NCBI RefSeq assembly: GCF_013373865.1
Contig: NC_050468.1
Span: forward strand, 18,308,774 to 18,372,773
Reading direction: 5' to 3'
Length of the DNA stretch: 64,000 nt
Source: Monomorium pharaonis
Lineage: Eukaryota > Arthropoda > Insecta > Hymenoptera > Formicidae
The translations under genes were made by a program, and so were the position numbers. The notes under the pieces are model-generated. The model was given only the letters and a program-made list of their open reading frames with translations, did not search any database and had not been told where the DNA came from. Below are positions 58,301-64,000 of the stretch, piece by piece (within the stretch, counting starts at the first letter, position 1; every line of letters begins with the position of its first letter).

Positions 58301-59125
58301 GGTACCAAACACACATGCTCTTCGGACAATTGTCCTCAACGGCGAAGAATGTCGTTCAGTCAAGAACCTAAAAACGAGGGTGCTCATATGGCCGCGGCTG
58401 GAGCGGCTGGAACGACGGCTGCGGCACTCGTTCTGGGAGCCGATATTGCTCCAGCACAAGGTATGTTTCACATTCCTTTTTCACACTTTCATAATAAGTA
58501 GAGAAAGAGAGACAGAACATAAAAAAATTATCATTAAAATATCTCTTTGTGCTTTTCGCTGTGTAATACTTGGAGTAGGTCAATTAAACTCATGATTCTC
58601 TGATATGCGGTACCTACTTAATCTTTTTCATTCCATTTATATGTATATGCTATATTGTAAGTGCAAAATAAATTTTTTATAACAATTATATTACAGAATA
58701 TTCAATATTGATTATTGACTATTATGACTATTATCCTAGGTGAAGGAATAGACGTCTTAGGAACAGATAAACCGGAGCTCACGTGCATCTCAGAGGAAGG
58801 TATCGCTGATATGGATTTACCTGACAATTTATTGGAGGAGTTCGATTACATAGGTGATTGTATAACTTCATGCAACAAGGTCGAAAACTACCTTATGCTC
58901 TCGGAATTTGAGAATAATCTGATTGCTGAGATGCCGATTATTATGGATCGTCGTGGACGCAGATGGTCCGTGGGGAGATCCAAGACAAGTCAATCCAATT
59001 GTGGTCAAACTAGCGGCGTGCAATCGACAACTAGTGAAGAAGAAGTCAAGTCGAAATGGCGTTTCACGAATGTACCACCAAACGCTAACAGAATGATCAC
59101 CGTTATCGACGAAGCCAGTGCATAA
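5011..59125 (+). CDS. Monocarboxylate transporter-like gene (SLC16/MCT family), three alternative 5' coding units
   Basis: This is the whole gene span; exons are listed separately. It encodes a 12-TM major facilitator of the SLC16 type, expected in the plasma membrane with both termini in the cytosol. Seen: the MCT signature before TM1 (PExGWGWV), the TM4-TM5 signature AQYFKRKRELVE followed by SGSGLG, a basic cytosolic TM6-TM7 loop, and paired hydrophobic helices through the last exons. Exon lengths (186, 148, 274, 244, 138, 297 and 386 nt) chain with matching phases, giving 674, 1027 or 674 residues depending on the 5' unit. Typical MCTs have about 450-600 residues. Substrate is unknown: family members move lactate, pyruvate, ketone bodies, thyroid hormone, creatine or amino acids. 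I am sure of the family, less sure of the ortholog. Introns after the three 5' units are about 47, 34 and 6 kb. Confidence 0.93.
5363..5871. other. MCT intron between exon A and the P450 relic
   Basis: AT-rich intron sequence with no recognised feature after the GTGAGT donor. It ends at the 3' end of the minus-strand P450 relic. Confidence 0.7.
5872..7499 (-). pseudogene. Cytochrome P450 pseudogene, CYP6-like
   Basis: This is a minus-strand relic of a microsomal P450 mono-oxygenase nested in the MCT intron. The exons are 7499-7167, 6818-6194 and 6041-5872, with frames that still match. Seen: an N-terminal membrane anchor, the proline hinge (GPQPIPGFGN), the SRS1 region, DPERF, the heme loop FGDGPRNCIG with its Cys, and the L-helix (YHVKLGLIKIL). 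Lesions: an in-frame TGA at 6525-6527, where CYP6 proteins have Arg (MG-stop-KIL); ATGAGA in place of a GTGAGA donor after exon 1 at 7166; and a deletion near 6294 that joins KLGDI straight to MYIDPERF. The deletion removes the I-helix oxygen-binding threonine and the K-helix ExxR. The joined product would be about 375 residues against about 500. Heme cannot be held properly without ExxR, so it is non-functional. Confidence 0.9.
7872..8085 (-). promoter_or_regulatory. Possible promoter and 5' leader exon of the P450 relic
   Basis: On the minus strand a TATA-like ACTATATATACT (8085-8074) is followed about 200 bp on by a good donor (CAT|GTAAGT, donor at 7871). A TCAATCAGCAG acceptor lies 14 bp before the P450 ATG (acceptor AG near 7514). 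Together they look like a non-coding first exon and leader intron. The start site is not determined. Confidence 0.35.
8806..9289. mobile_element. Long inverted-repeat (foldback) element
   Basis: Two arms of about 225 bp (8806-9030 and 9067-9289) are reverse complements with mismatches. The outer ends carry GATGCTAAACTG-type and GCCCGTCAAA sequence and the inner ends TTTGATCACACAAA, around a spacer of about 36 bp. No ORF. It is a non-autonomous DNA transposon or foldback. A related single end lies at 48845-48895. Confidence 0.85.
9639..9770. mobile_element. Small MITE-like element
   Basis: A 132-bp segment is bounded by near-perfect inverted ends ACCCCGTTGAAAAGAT. An inner inverted pair is built on CCATATGG. 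No coding capacity. Target-site duplication is not clear. Confidence 0.75.
10027..10905. repeat. Direct repeat of about 310-330 bp, two copies 552 bp apart
   Basis: Copy 1 (about 10027-10340) and copy 2 (about 10580-10905) share long blocks, for example GACCGACAAAATTCGCTCT and TTAGTCGTGAATTCGTCATT. Each holds a hairpin made of AGAGCGAATTTTT and AAATTCGCTCT, perfect in copy 2. The DNA between them repeats short TCGCTGA/TCGCTA words. It is probably an unclassified transposable element or its solo parts. Confidence 0.75.
13131..13184. repeat. 29-bp tandem duplication
   Basis: CTTGAACTACGTTCTGTCAG occurs at 13132 and again at 13161. The second copy breaks up after 24 bp. Confidence 0.8.
15174..15478. 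repeat. 153-bp tandem duplication
   Basis: Two adjacent copies start at 15174 and 15327, both with GCCTAAACGCAAAATACGAT, TTTGGCTGGAAATATCTTTC, ACAATCGACTGATCGAT and GGACGTGCATTTTCCTAATT. About 90 percent identical by eye. No coding potential in common between the copies. Confidence 0.85.
16360..16371 (+). promoter_or_regulatory. Possible initiator of isoform B promoter
   Basis: The 12-mer GCTCAGTTCGCG contains TCAGTT, which fits the insect initiator consensus. It lies in a GC-rich island (about 16250-16410) roughly 0.9 kb before exon B. The same 12-mer occurs at 42437. No TATA box is evident. Confidence 0.35.
17131..17178 (+). promoter_or_regulatory. Upstream ORF 1 of MCT isoform B
   Basis: A 15-codon ORF (MEETEEEKRQRRRGR) starts 120 bp before the isoform-B ATG and ends in TGA. 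It encodes an acidic-then-basic peptide. If the leader of the B transcript is colinear with the genome here, it would lower or gate translation of the 1027-residue isoform. Confidence 0.4.
17181..17225 (+). promoter_or_regulatory. Upstream ORF 2 of MCT isoform B
   Basis: A 14-codon ORF (MMRTITKTRSHVTP) follows the first upstream ORF by 2 bp and ends 25 bp before the isoform-B start. Two short ORFs back to back ahead of a main start with good context suggest reinitiation control (inference). Confidence 0.38.
17251..18661 (+). CDS. MCT alternative first coding exon B, long N-terminal extension + TM1
   Basis: This 1411-nt exon encodes 427 hydrophilic residues ahead of the MCT signature (RQHYYPESGWGWVV, GWGW at residues 428-431), then TM1 and the first loop. 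It ends in phase 1 at a GTTAGT donor at 18662. The start ATG has A at -3 and G at +4. The extension is acidic and Asn/Glu-rich in its first half and Arg/Ser-rich in its second. It holds a CxxCxxxHxxH cluster (C314, C317, H321, H324) that could bind a metal, plus several basic R-x-x-S sites. No known domain is recognised. Such a tail is far longer than the few dozen residues usual in MCTs, so this isoform may have a scaffold or regulatory role (inference). GC content and codon use are higher than in the surrounding intron, which supports real coding. Confidence 0.88.
24462..24609. mobile_element. MITE-like hairpin element
   Basis: About 148 bp is bounded by inverted ends of 30 bp, differing at a few sites, that contain GGGCTGCCAACTACA. 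An inner inverted pair is CAATACAATAATAT / ATATTATTGTATTG. No ORF. The whole segment can fold into one long hairpin. Confidence 0.8.
26627..26655. repeat. GC-rich palindrome
   Basis: GCGCGCGCTTCGCGCGCGC forms an 8-bp GC stem with a 3-nt loop in otherwise very AT-rich DNA, 400 bp before the satellite array. Its origin is unknown. Confidence 0.75.
27050..32140. repeat. 164-bp satellite array, about 31 copies
   Basis: Tandem units carry TTGTACGCGTCC at 27092, 27262, 27590, 27753, 27917, 28081, 28245, 28409 and so on at a steady 164 bp, to 32016. Other landmarks per unit are ATCTGTCGATATTCGATTAG, AATTCAAGTTTTTCGGG and TAATTAATTATATCACC. The inner copies (about 27900-31500) are nearly identical. 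The outer copies at both ends diverge, as expected for homogenisation by unequal exchange. No ORF. The array lies in the intron upstream of MCT unit C. Confidence 0.95.
32340..32530. repeat. Inverted pair around AGTTAGCATCTCA; copy of the 62.9-kb repeat family
   Basis: GGAAGTTAGCATCTCA (about 32375) is opposed by TGAGATGCTAACTTCA (about 32508). The minus strand of 32370-32460 aligns over about 90 bp with 62938-63025, sharing CTTGATAGGTAT-like and GAGATGCTAACTTCC-like blocks. Confidence 0.65.
32617..32714. repeat. (C)n(CT)n microsatellite
   Basis: A C run followed by about 85 bp of CT repeats. The Ser/Leu- and Arg/Glu-rich ORFs read through it are artefacts. Confidence 0.95.
32787..32842. repeat. 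28-bp tandem duplication
   Basis: GTTTGACAGCTG(A/G)AAATGAC starts at 32787 and 32815. Each copy carries a CAGCTG E-box. Confidence 0.8.
34448..34520. repeat. (CT)n microsatellite
   Basis: About 70 bp of CT repeats with a TTTC-interrupted end. Confidence 0.95.
34989..35037. repeat. (GA)n microsatellite
   Basis: About 48 bp of uninterrupted AG repeats. Confidence 0.95.
36503..36548. repeat. (CA)n/(CG)n microsatellite
   Basis: A CACG-CGCGCG segment merges into a CA repeat. Confidence 0.9.
37843..37931. repeat. (CA)n(TA)n compound microsatellite
   Basis: About 62 bp of CA repeats pass directly into about 26 bp of TA repeats. Confidence 0.95.
42437..42448 (+). promoter_or_regulatory. Possible initiator of isoform C promoter
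   Basis: The 12-mer GCTCAGTTCGCG, identical to that at 16360, contains an insect initiator-like TCAGTT and lies in a GC-rich island (about 42360-42570), 2.1 kb before coding unit C. A CTG|GTAAGG donor at 42796 could end a non-coding first exon. This is inferred from sequence alone. Confidence 0.33.
44552..44727 (+). CDS. MCT alternative 5' unit C, first coding exon (N-terminus)
   Basis: This short exon encodes 58 residues plus two bases, hydrophilic and acidic (MKNRERNERV at the start, NPDP at the end). It is GC-richer than its flanks. The first in-frame ATG is 44552, and an in-frame stop lies upstream at 44474. It ends with the bases AG before a GTTTGA donor at 44728, which is weak. The next exon starts with one base, so the join gives AGG (Arg) and keeps frame into the TM1 exon at 46282. 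That phase match, and the lack of any usable ATG in the 46282 exon, are the reasons for the call. Another leader exon is possible. Confidence 0.62.
44728..46281. other. Intron between unit C leader and TM1 exon C
   Basis: A 1554-bp AT-rich intron with no recognised feature. A brief GC-richer patch lies at about 46000-46060. Confidence 0.6.
46282..46457 (+). CDS. MCT alternative TM1 exon C
   Basis: This exon follows an acceptor ending TATATGCCAG. It encodes 58 residues: a short cytosolic lead (RFTIRQHYYPENGWGWV), TM1 (VQILATGIHGAAG) and the first external loop. It ends in phase 1 before a strong GTACGT donor at 46458. From the HYYPE motif to its end it matches exon B in length, with the same VQIL, G-x-HGA and G positions. 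It is the nearest of the three to the common body, with a 6-kb intron to 52494. It has no in-frame ATG of its own upstream of the signature, so it needs the leader exon at 44552 or another one. Confidence 0.88.
48845..48895. mobile_element. Solo end related to the 8.8-9.3 kb foldback
   Basis: About 48 bp matches the right end of the 8806-9289 element (GAT/CTCTAC-(A/G)TTATC, CTCGATCAAGTTT, TTTAGCATC-like), with no partner arm. It is a decayed or truncated copy. Confidence 0.55.
49321..49371. repeat. (GA)n microsatellite
   Basis: About 50 bp of GA repeats with one AAAG interruption at the start. Confidence 0.95.
49780..50110. other. GC-rich island, candidate cis-regulatory element
   Basis: A sharply GC-richer segment contains homeodomain-type TTAATTA sites (about 49958 and 50090), a GGCGCGGCGG block and several CpG-rich words. 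There is no convincing reading frame. It lies in the intron before the common MCT exons. Enhancer function is only inferred. Confidence 0.25.
50221..50423. mobile_element. Long-TIR MITE flanked by TA
   Basis: About 203 bp with inverted arms: CAGAGAGAAAGATTTCTTTA at the left, CAGAGAGAAAAATTTCTTTA read from the right end. Inside lie GTTTTGTTCGACTATT and AAGCATATATTTCTTTG in both arms. TA lies on both sides, fitting a Tc1/mariner-type target duplication. No ORF. Confidence 0.82.
51804..51844. repeat. 17-bp stem hairpin
   Basis: GCATCAGCG-CA-AATCGCGA, loop ATCAA, TCGCGATTCGCTGATGC. The stem is perfect apart from a 2-nt bulge. It lies in a GC-richer patch of the last long intron. Confidence 0.8.
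52494..52679 (+). CDS. MCT common exon 2 (TM2-TM3)
   Basis: This is the first exon shared by all isoforms. The acceptor is TTTTACAG and the donor GTAAGT, with phase 1 on both sides. It encodes G-W-L-G-A at the start, which matches the usual position of the loop before TM2 in MCTs. TM2 follows, then a short basic loop (CRKKSTR) and TM3, ending at the start of TM4 (FFSYGTVVG). The basic loop between TM2 and TM3 is typical of the major facilitator fold. Confidence 0.95.
52739..52819. mobile_element. 81-bp perfect-arm hairpin (mini-MITE or small-RNA precursor-like)
   Basis: Arms of 22 bp are perfect reverse complements (they include AAAGCGCTGAAAATACAA). Inside, ACCAAGTCA and TGACTTGGT form a second 9-bp stem around a 9-nt loop. 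It starts 60 bp after the donor of MCT common exon 2, so it is transcribed with that intron on the sense strand. Confidence 0.75.
54745..55410. repeat. 41-bp minisatellite in inverted arms
   Basis: Left arm: seven units at 54787, 54828, 54869, 54909, 54950, 54991 and 55032, each built on AATCGAA...ATTGACGATTAAT. Every third unit is most alike (AAATC, AAAATT, GAGTT variants), a 123-bp trimer. Right arm (about 55236-55410) carries the same units reversed, such as ATCTTCGATTAATTT and CATATCAATCGTCAATTAAA. Spacer about 170 bp. No ORF. Confidence 0.9.
55673..55820 (+). CDS. MCT common exon 3 (TM4-TM5, family signature)
   Basis: It encodes the second half of TM4 (GIGVGMTRD), the conserved MCT signature AQYFKRKRELVE, and TM5 with SGSGLG. 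The acceptor is TCCCATAG and the donor GTATGT, in phase 2. The YFxKRR-like motif before TM5 is one of the two best diagnostic motifs of the SLC16 family. The intron upstream (2.99 kb) holds a 41-bp minisatellite foldback ending about 260 bp before this exon. Confidence 0.95.
56282..56555 (+). CDS. MCT common exon 4 (TM6, central loop, TM7)
   Basis: The acceptor ends TTGCAG and the donor is GTAATT (phase 0). The exon encodes GWRLG and TM6, a short basic cytosolic loop (LKNQKRKIKDKNK) and most of TM7 (ISAFGINTPIFYL). The central loop is about 45 residues, shorter than in many vertebrate MCTs. The intron before it is 461 bp and shows nothing else. Confidence 0.95.
56963..57206 (+). CDS. MCT common exon 5 (TM8-TM9, start of TM10)
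   Basis: The acceptor is TTCTACAG (phase 0) and the donor GTAAAC, in phase 1. It encodes an acidic external segment (AHQAEEEGLGD), TM8 (LGLAWTLGCVAFG), a cytosolic turn (HRSVECRIARQYL), TM9 and the beginning of TM10 (MFAWIYG). The Asp/Arg pair that lies in TM8 of lactate-carrying vertebrate MCT1 is not visible here; this is a judgement by eye. The intron before it is 407 bp. Confidence 0.94.
57650..57787 (+). CDS. MCT common exon 6 (TM10-TM11)
   Basis: The acceptor is TGCTGTAG and the donor GTAATA, with phase 1 on both sides. It encodes GIFCGGYHYSLKMYTYERVR (end of TM10 and the following cytosolic loop) and TM11 (SQAIPIAIGVPISG). The Y-ERVR motif followed by a Pro/Gly-rich helix is usual for this part of MCT proteins. 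The intron before it is 443 bp. Confidence 0.94.
58164..58460 (+). CDS. MCT common exon 7 (TM12 and start of C-tail)
   Basis: The acceptor ends TTTTGCAG and the donor is GTATGT, in phase 1. It encodes GYINVGCGGKAGYYFSSTC and TM12, then a hydrophilic cytosolic tail (DLHRRNLSRHKHTK, NCPQRRRMSFS) with a basic phosphorylation-type site RRRMS. It ends in an Ala-rich run (MAAAGAAGTTAAALVLG). The Ala run is too short and too late for a transport helix. The intron before it is 376 bp. Confidence 0.94.
58740..59125 (+). CDS. MCT common exon 8 (C-terminal tail and stop)
   Basis: The acceptor ends TTATCCTAG. The frame runs to TAA at 59123-59125, adding 127 full residues of cytosolic tail. The first part is acidic (ISEEGIADMDLPDNLLEEFD), followed by DRRGRRWSVGRSKTS, a clear basic kinase-type site (RRWS), and a conserved-looking end ANRMITVIDEASA. 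No PDZ ligand consensus is evident. The 3' UTR follows; several AATAAA sequences occur from about 60040 on, and which is used cannot be told from sequence. Confidence 0.93.
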
Positions 59126-62100
59126 TTCCGAACACGAATAATGGAACGTCATTAACCCTAAACTTGGCAGATTAAAATAGTAACTATGTATGTACAAGTA
59201 AAAAATATAAAAAATATATATAATGGAGTAATATGCAATATAGAACTTTTAGCATATTTTTCATCTAATTTGTCTTGAATACAATATGAAAATTAATATT
59301 ATTACAAAAAAACGTACATATAGTACATTTAAACAGAGCTTGAAAATTTTAAAACATTTCAACTATAAGCACAAAATATTATGATTGTAAATCATGCAGA
59401 ACAAAAATGTACCTTTGTTAGATGCATTGCCAAGTATAAGGTTGAAGAAAATCCATTCCTAATGCGTTAAATTTTAAATGTCGGATATTTAAAAAAGCAA
59501 GGTGTTTATGGGCGTTCAAGAAAAATGAAATTTAAACGCATTTATATGTTAGACTTATTAAATGTCAAATTTTTTAGTTAGACATGCATACTCTCTATTC
59601 AACTTATAGACAATATAGACTAATCAAAGAGAAAAATTATGGAAAGTTAAAGAAAGATCAACGAGATACGAAATACTGACTGAATTATTCCGACCATTAA
59701 TATTTAAACTAAGTAATATTTAAATGTAAGTTATTAGAATATTATATTCTCATTTGTTTATCCACCTATTTAAGTAAGAGTTATGTTAGTTACTAATGAC
59801 AAATAGTGATATGTTAATTTGTACAACTTAAAACAGTTTGCTGAAAACATAATCCGATAACACGGATCATTTAATTTGCAATGGACAATAACATCGACTC
59901 TCAACGAGAAATCACGGAAATACTCCGTCCACAAAAACCAACATTAGCGTATTTATTTGAACTATCTGTCATTGATTGTCTGAGATAAAAAACTAATCTA
60001 TCGTTATTATTAAGTTATTAATGGCACTATGCCTTCGAAAAATAAAAAGTCTACTAATTACGAATAAAATGGTAATCTCAGACTCCTTTGGTACAAATAT
60101 TGCGATTTATAATCATTATTATCAATTGATAAAGGAGCTGAAAATGCAATCATAACATCAGCCTTCTAAATCAATTCCGATAATTCAAAAATTTGATAAC
60201 TTGACATTTATTAATTTAACAATTTTTTAACTTATATAATTTTTATATACTTTAAGTATGTATATTTTTCTAACAATTTTAGCTCATTTAATTTGTTTAA
60301 TAAAAAATCTAATATAAAAAATAAAAATAAATATTTTATCAGGGTTCTTATTAAATCATTCAGAACTGAATTGTCAATTTTTATAAACGATCAAAATATG
60401 TACCTTTGATTGCAATTTTAAAAATAAATCAGAACTGACTGTGCAAATAAATGAAGAACAGCTTGTATGTAGACACGCTAATTTAAGATTTGAAAACTAG
60501 TCCGATCGCATTTGAAACAAAATGCGTCATAAAGATAAATACAAAGTACATATATATGTATACGTAAGTATTGTTTACGATATTCTCTTTTTTTAAGATT
60601 CCTATGAGATACGGCGTTCGACTCCAGATTGTCATATGCTCATCTACTTATTTATCAAATTCTTTATAAATATATATGTAAATAATTAATTAATAACATG
60701 TATATATACTTATATAATTTTTAATATATACAATCATTGAGAGATTATTATAATGACTATAAAACCAATTGCGTTTTTCACTGATAAATATGCGAAAAAA
60801 GTTATGTTTTTTGTTAAAATAATAATACCACAACTCAAATATACAATGGACGAATTAATTAAACAATAAGGATAAGGCATTAGAGTATAAATTTCGTAAA
60901 TATTCTCGAGTTAATTTATTTGACTGAAAAAAAAATTTGTTTAAACAATAAAAGTAATGGATATTTAAGATACGCCAATTTATCAAATGTACATTTTCTT
61001 AGAATTATTCATTTAATTAATATAAAAATTAACAACAAAAAAAATTTTTAATAATGCAAAATTCGCTAAACAAGAAATTTTCTATTCAATTTTAACTTAA
61101 TGTATTTTTCTCGCTTTCAAACTGCCAATTAACGTATAACTGCCAATAAGGAAACTTATTTCAAAAATATTCAAAGAACAATGCAATGAAAAAATTAAAA
61201 GATTAAAATTAAGAAAATAATATAATTTCATTTATAATTTCTATATATAAATTGAGCCAAGAATATTATACTGTTTTTCTAAAAATTTAGTTTATAATAA
61301 AAAAATCCTGTATAGGAACAAAATAACCACTCAACAAAAATAATAAATGTCAAACTTGTTCATAGTAAAGAGCAAATCGCTAAATGTATTCTAGCGACAA
61401 AAATAACATCGAACAAAAATTGCGGAATATAAATGTATTGTCATAATGTTGTTGATATAAAAATGTGATTCAAATATGTAACTCTTGTATGCACATTATT
61501 TTATTCTTTCACATTCCTAATTACAGATCTTCTACATTCCTCTACGAAAGTAGTCCTTTAATCTTAAATGTAGCATTTTATCAACATAAAATAGCATAGT
61601 AATGAACGCAATCTGAAATTGGGTCAAATTAGAAACGGCACGACCAAATGGTCCTATTATCGTTCCAATGAATGTGATATCGATAGCGTTGCTTTAATTA
61701 CAAATTCCTGGTCCACCTACTAGTTTCAAACGAAGCGCATATTACGTCACGCGGTTTGTTACGTTTAATTTAATGGCGACCAAAGAATTATATCTATGAA
61801 CCTACCGGTCAGTAACTAAATTCTTTTTTTTATAAAATAAAGACAAGATAAAAAAATACTTCTTTAAAAATAAAAATATATAGCTTGCGCTTAACTAAAA
61901 ACATTCAAATAATTACAAAATAATATTGCAATTACGTTTTTATATATATAAAAAATTAAAAAAACATTATTTTTATATCATAGAAAACTAACTTCCTAAT
62001 TAGTATCTAGAAGTATGTCTAACAATTAACAAAATAATTCAATATTTATCAAAATAATTAATTTAAAAGATCATTTTTTCCCTTTGATTAATAACTTGTA

Positions 62101-62929
62101 ATTAAAACACTTTTGTTCGAATTATCATCTCTTCTAATTTTAACAAAAACAATCTATTAAACAATAGTAATCTATTAAACAATATTCGTAAAAATATATT
62201 AAAAAATGAAAGTTAAGTTTCATACGATCGCACATATATCATATATTATCTATGTCTCACGTTAATTAGTACACAATAGTGTGTGCAGCGATTGGCACGG
62301 TGCGAACGATAAGAAGAAACAGAATAACGGACAGTCGCTGTAAGACACCTCACGATCAACTGCCCCCGTGGCATAAATCGTGACTGTATTTTCTTTAAAA
62401 AAAAATTGCAAAATTACACGAAATCAAGGTAAGTACTCGGTACTATTTGTACAATAATAAAATTTGATTGCTAAAGGCAATCGCATTTTCTTTCGACCTC
62501 TCTATAAATTTTTTTCCTAATTTTTTAAAAATAAATTCCATTCCTTATTTTAAAATTAAATATAGCAAAATTTTTTCTGAAAACTTAATCAAATGGTGGT
62601 TTGAATATTTTACTAATATAAGTGATTCAATAACGAATCTTCGATCTCACATAATAATTCCATAGTTACATTAATTTGATTATAAAAAGAAGTGAGATCT
62701 ATTTATAAAATCTATTTATTTTTCCTTTCCGTATTCAATACATTTGCATGTATACCTTCACGTAAAATTAATTTCATATAATTAAGGGAAATATAATTTT
62801 CTTTTCTTAATGTCATCCATCGACTTCGCAGTATGTTATATTAAAGAGAATTTTCTTTGCAGTTCTCGCCTGTGTGAAGTTAGCACCGCATCTTTCAAAA
62901 TTGTAAGTTTTATCAAGAGTACTATTTGC
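59126..62929. other. MCT 3' UTR and downstream flank
   Basis: AT-rich DNA after the stop codon. AATAAA occurs from about 60040 on. A GC-richer patch lies at 61600-61780, and another at 62280-62430 ends in a CAAG|GTAAGT donor. No coding region is recognised. Confidence 0.5.
62280..62428 (+). other. Possible non-coding first exon of a downstream gene
   Basis: A GC-richer patch ends in a textbook donor (ATCAAG|GTAAGT, donor at 62429) and has no partner acceptor among the MCT exons. It could be the leader exon of a gene continuing past the right edge. Weak evidence. Confidence 0.2.
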
Positions 62930-63420
62930 ACCCCAAAGAGTACTAGAGTTCCTGATAGGTATTAGCAAGAGTACCGCCGAAATATTTAGAGAAATTGCAA
63001 TTTGAAAATATGAGGTGCTAACTTCCCGTGGCACCGCAACATGAAAAATATATTGTTTTAAAGATCCTATCTTAAAGTACTCGAAAAGTACTACAGTTCC
63101 TGATACATTTTAACAATAGTACCAACCGCCAAATATTATAAAAAAATTATTGAAATTTGGAGATGGCACCGCAAAATGAAAAAAATATTGTTTTAATGAT
63201 CCCATCTTAAAGTACTCAAAAAGTACTAGAGTTCCTGATACATTTTAACAATAGTACCAACCGCCAAATGTTTTTAAAAAATTATTGAAATTTGGGGATG
63301 GCACCGCAAAATTAAAAAATCATTCTTTTAATGATCCTATCTTAAAGTACTCGAAAAGTACTAGAGTTCCTGATACATTTTAATAATAGTACCAACTAAT
63401 AAATACTGAAAAAAAAAATT
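62930..63420. repeat. Tandem array, about 135-bp unit, four copies
   Basis: AGTTCCTGATA lies at 62948, 63095, 63230 and 63365 (spacing 147, 135 and 135). The last three copies share CTTAAAGTACTC(G/A)AAAAG and ACATTTTAA(C/T)AATAGTACC, and most carry GATGGCACCGC. The first copy is the most diverged. Confidence 0.9.
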
Positions 63421-63439
63421 TTTTAAGATTACAGCCTAT

Positions 63440-64000
63440 CTTTCATAAAAGTGGCCGTAACTCCTTTGCCTTTAATTTCACAGCTTTGTGCCTTAATAAC
63501 TTTCAAAAGTACTCGCTGGGGTGCCAAAAGTACTCTAATCAAAACCCGGAAATTGTAAAAAAATTTTATCTCTCTAAGGGACTGACTGTATCTAAAAGTG
63601 GCCGTAACTCTTTTGCGTCAAGTTTCACAGCTTTGTGCCTTAATAACTTTTGAAAGTACTCGCTGGGGTGCCAAAAGTACTCCAATCAAAACCCGGAAAT
63701 TGTAAAAAAATTTCACCCCTCTGGAGGACTGACTGTATCTAAAAGTGACCGTAACTCCTTTGCGTCAAGTTTCACAGCTTTGTGCCTTAATGACTTTCGA
63801 AAGTACTCGCTGGGGTGCCAAAAGTACTCCAATCAAAACCCGGAAATTGTAAAAAAATTTTATCTCTCTAAGGGACTGACTGTATCTAAAAGTGGCCGTA
63901 ACTCCTTTGCGTCAAGTTTCACAGCTTTGTGCCTTAATAACTTTCGAAAGTACTCGCTGGGGTGCCAAAAGTACTCTAATCAAAACCTGGAAATTGTAAA
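63440..64000. repeat. Tandem array, 147-bp unit, cut by the window edge
   Basis: GTGGCCGTAACTC-type blocks lie at 63451, 63598, 63745 and 63892, an exact 147-bp period. Each unit has CACAGCTTTGTGCCTTAAT, AAAGTACTCGCTGGGGTGCC and AATCAAAACC(C/T)GGAAATTG. The array continues beyond 64000. Confidence 0.93.

Larger units (their letters stand above)
55821..58739 (+). other. Short introns of the MCT common region
   Basis: The five introns at 55821-56281, 56556-56962, 57207-57649, 57788-58163 and 58461-58739 are AT-rich. They show nothing beyond splice sites and pyrimidine tracts. ORFs that read out of the exons into them stop quickly. Confidence 0.8.

Noticed and set aside
1..64000. tRNA genes
   Set aside because: No sequence with both A- and B-box consensus and a foldable cloverleaf was found by reading. 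A tRNAscan run would settle it.

Overview
The window is a stretch of nuclear genome from an arthropod, most likely a hymenopteran insect and possibly an ant. It is very AT-rich, with scattered GC-richer islands, spliced genes with long introns, many (CT)n/(GA)n/(CA)n microsatellites and several inverted-repeat elements. It also carries a CYP6-type cytochrome P450 relic whose exon layout fits the clade-3 P450s of bees and ants. The species call is inference.

One gene organises most of the window. It is a plus-strand monocarboxylate transporter-like gene (SLC16/MCT, major facilitator superfamily), about 54 kb from first start codon to stop. Seven common exons at 52494-59125 encode TM2 to TM12 and the C-terminal tail, and all their splice sites and phases close perfectly. 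Upstream are three alternative 5' coding units (5011-5362, 17251-18661, and 44552-44727 joined to 46282-46457). Each encodes its own N-terminus plus its own version of TM1, all carry a HYYPExGWGWV signature, and all end in phase 1 at a GT donor, so any one can join the same acceptor at 52494. The predicted proteins are 674, 1027 and 674 residues. The design makes one 12-TM transporter with exchangeable first helix, first external loop and cytosolic N-terminus, presumably from separate promoters.

Inside the long first intron on the minus strand lies a broken P450 (5872-7499). It has an in-frame stop, a damaged first donor and a deletion of the I-helix to K-helix region, but an intact heme-binding loop.

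The rest is intronic or flanking DNA dominated by repeats. A 164-bp satellite of about 31 copies (27050-32140) has two higher-order periods (328 and 656 bp). A 41-bp minisatellite is arranged as trimers in head-on inverted arms (54745-55410). Several long-TIR/MITE-like foldbacks occur (8806-9289, 9639-9770, 24462-24609, 50221-50423, 52739-52819), along with local duplications. Two adjacent tandem arrays (about 62930-64000) run off the right edge. I recognise no tRNA, rRNA, CRISPR array, virus or intact transposase.
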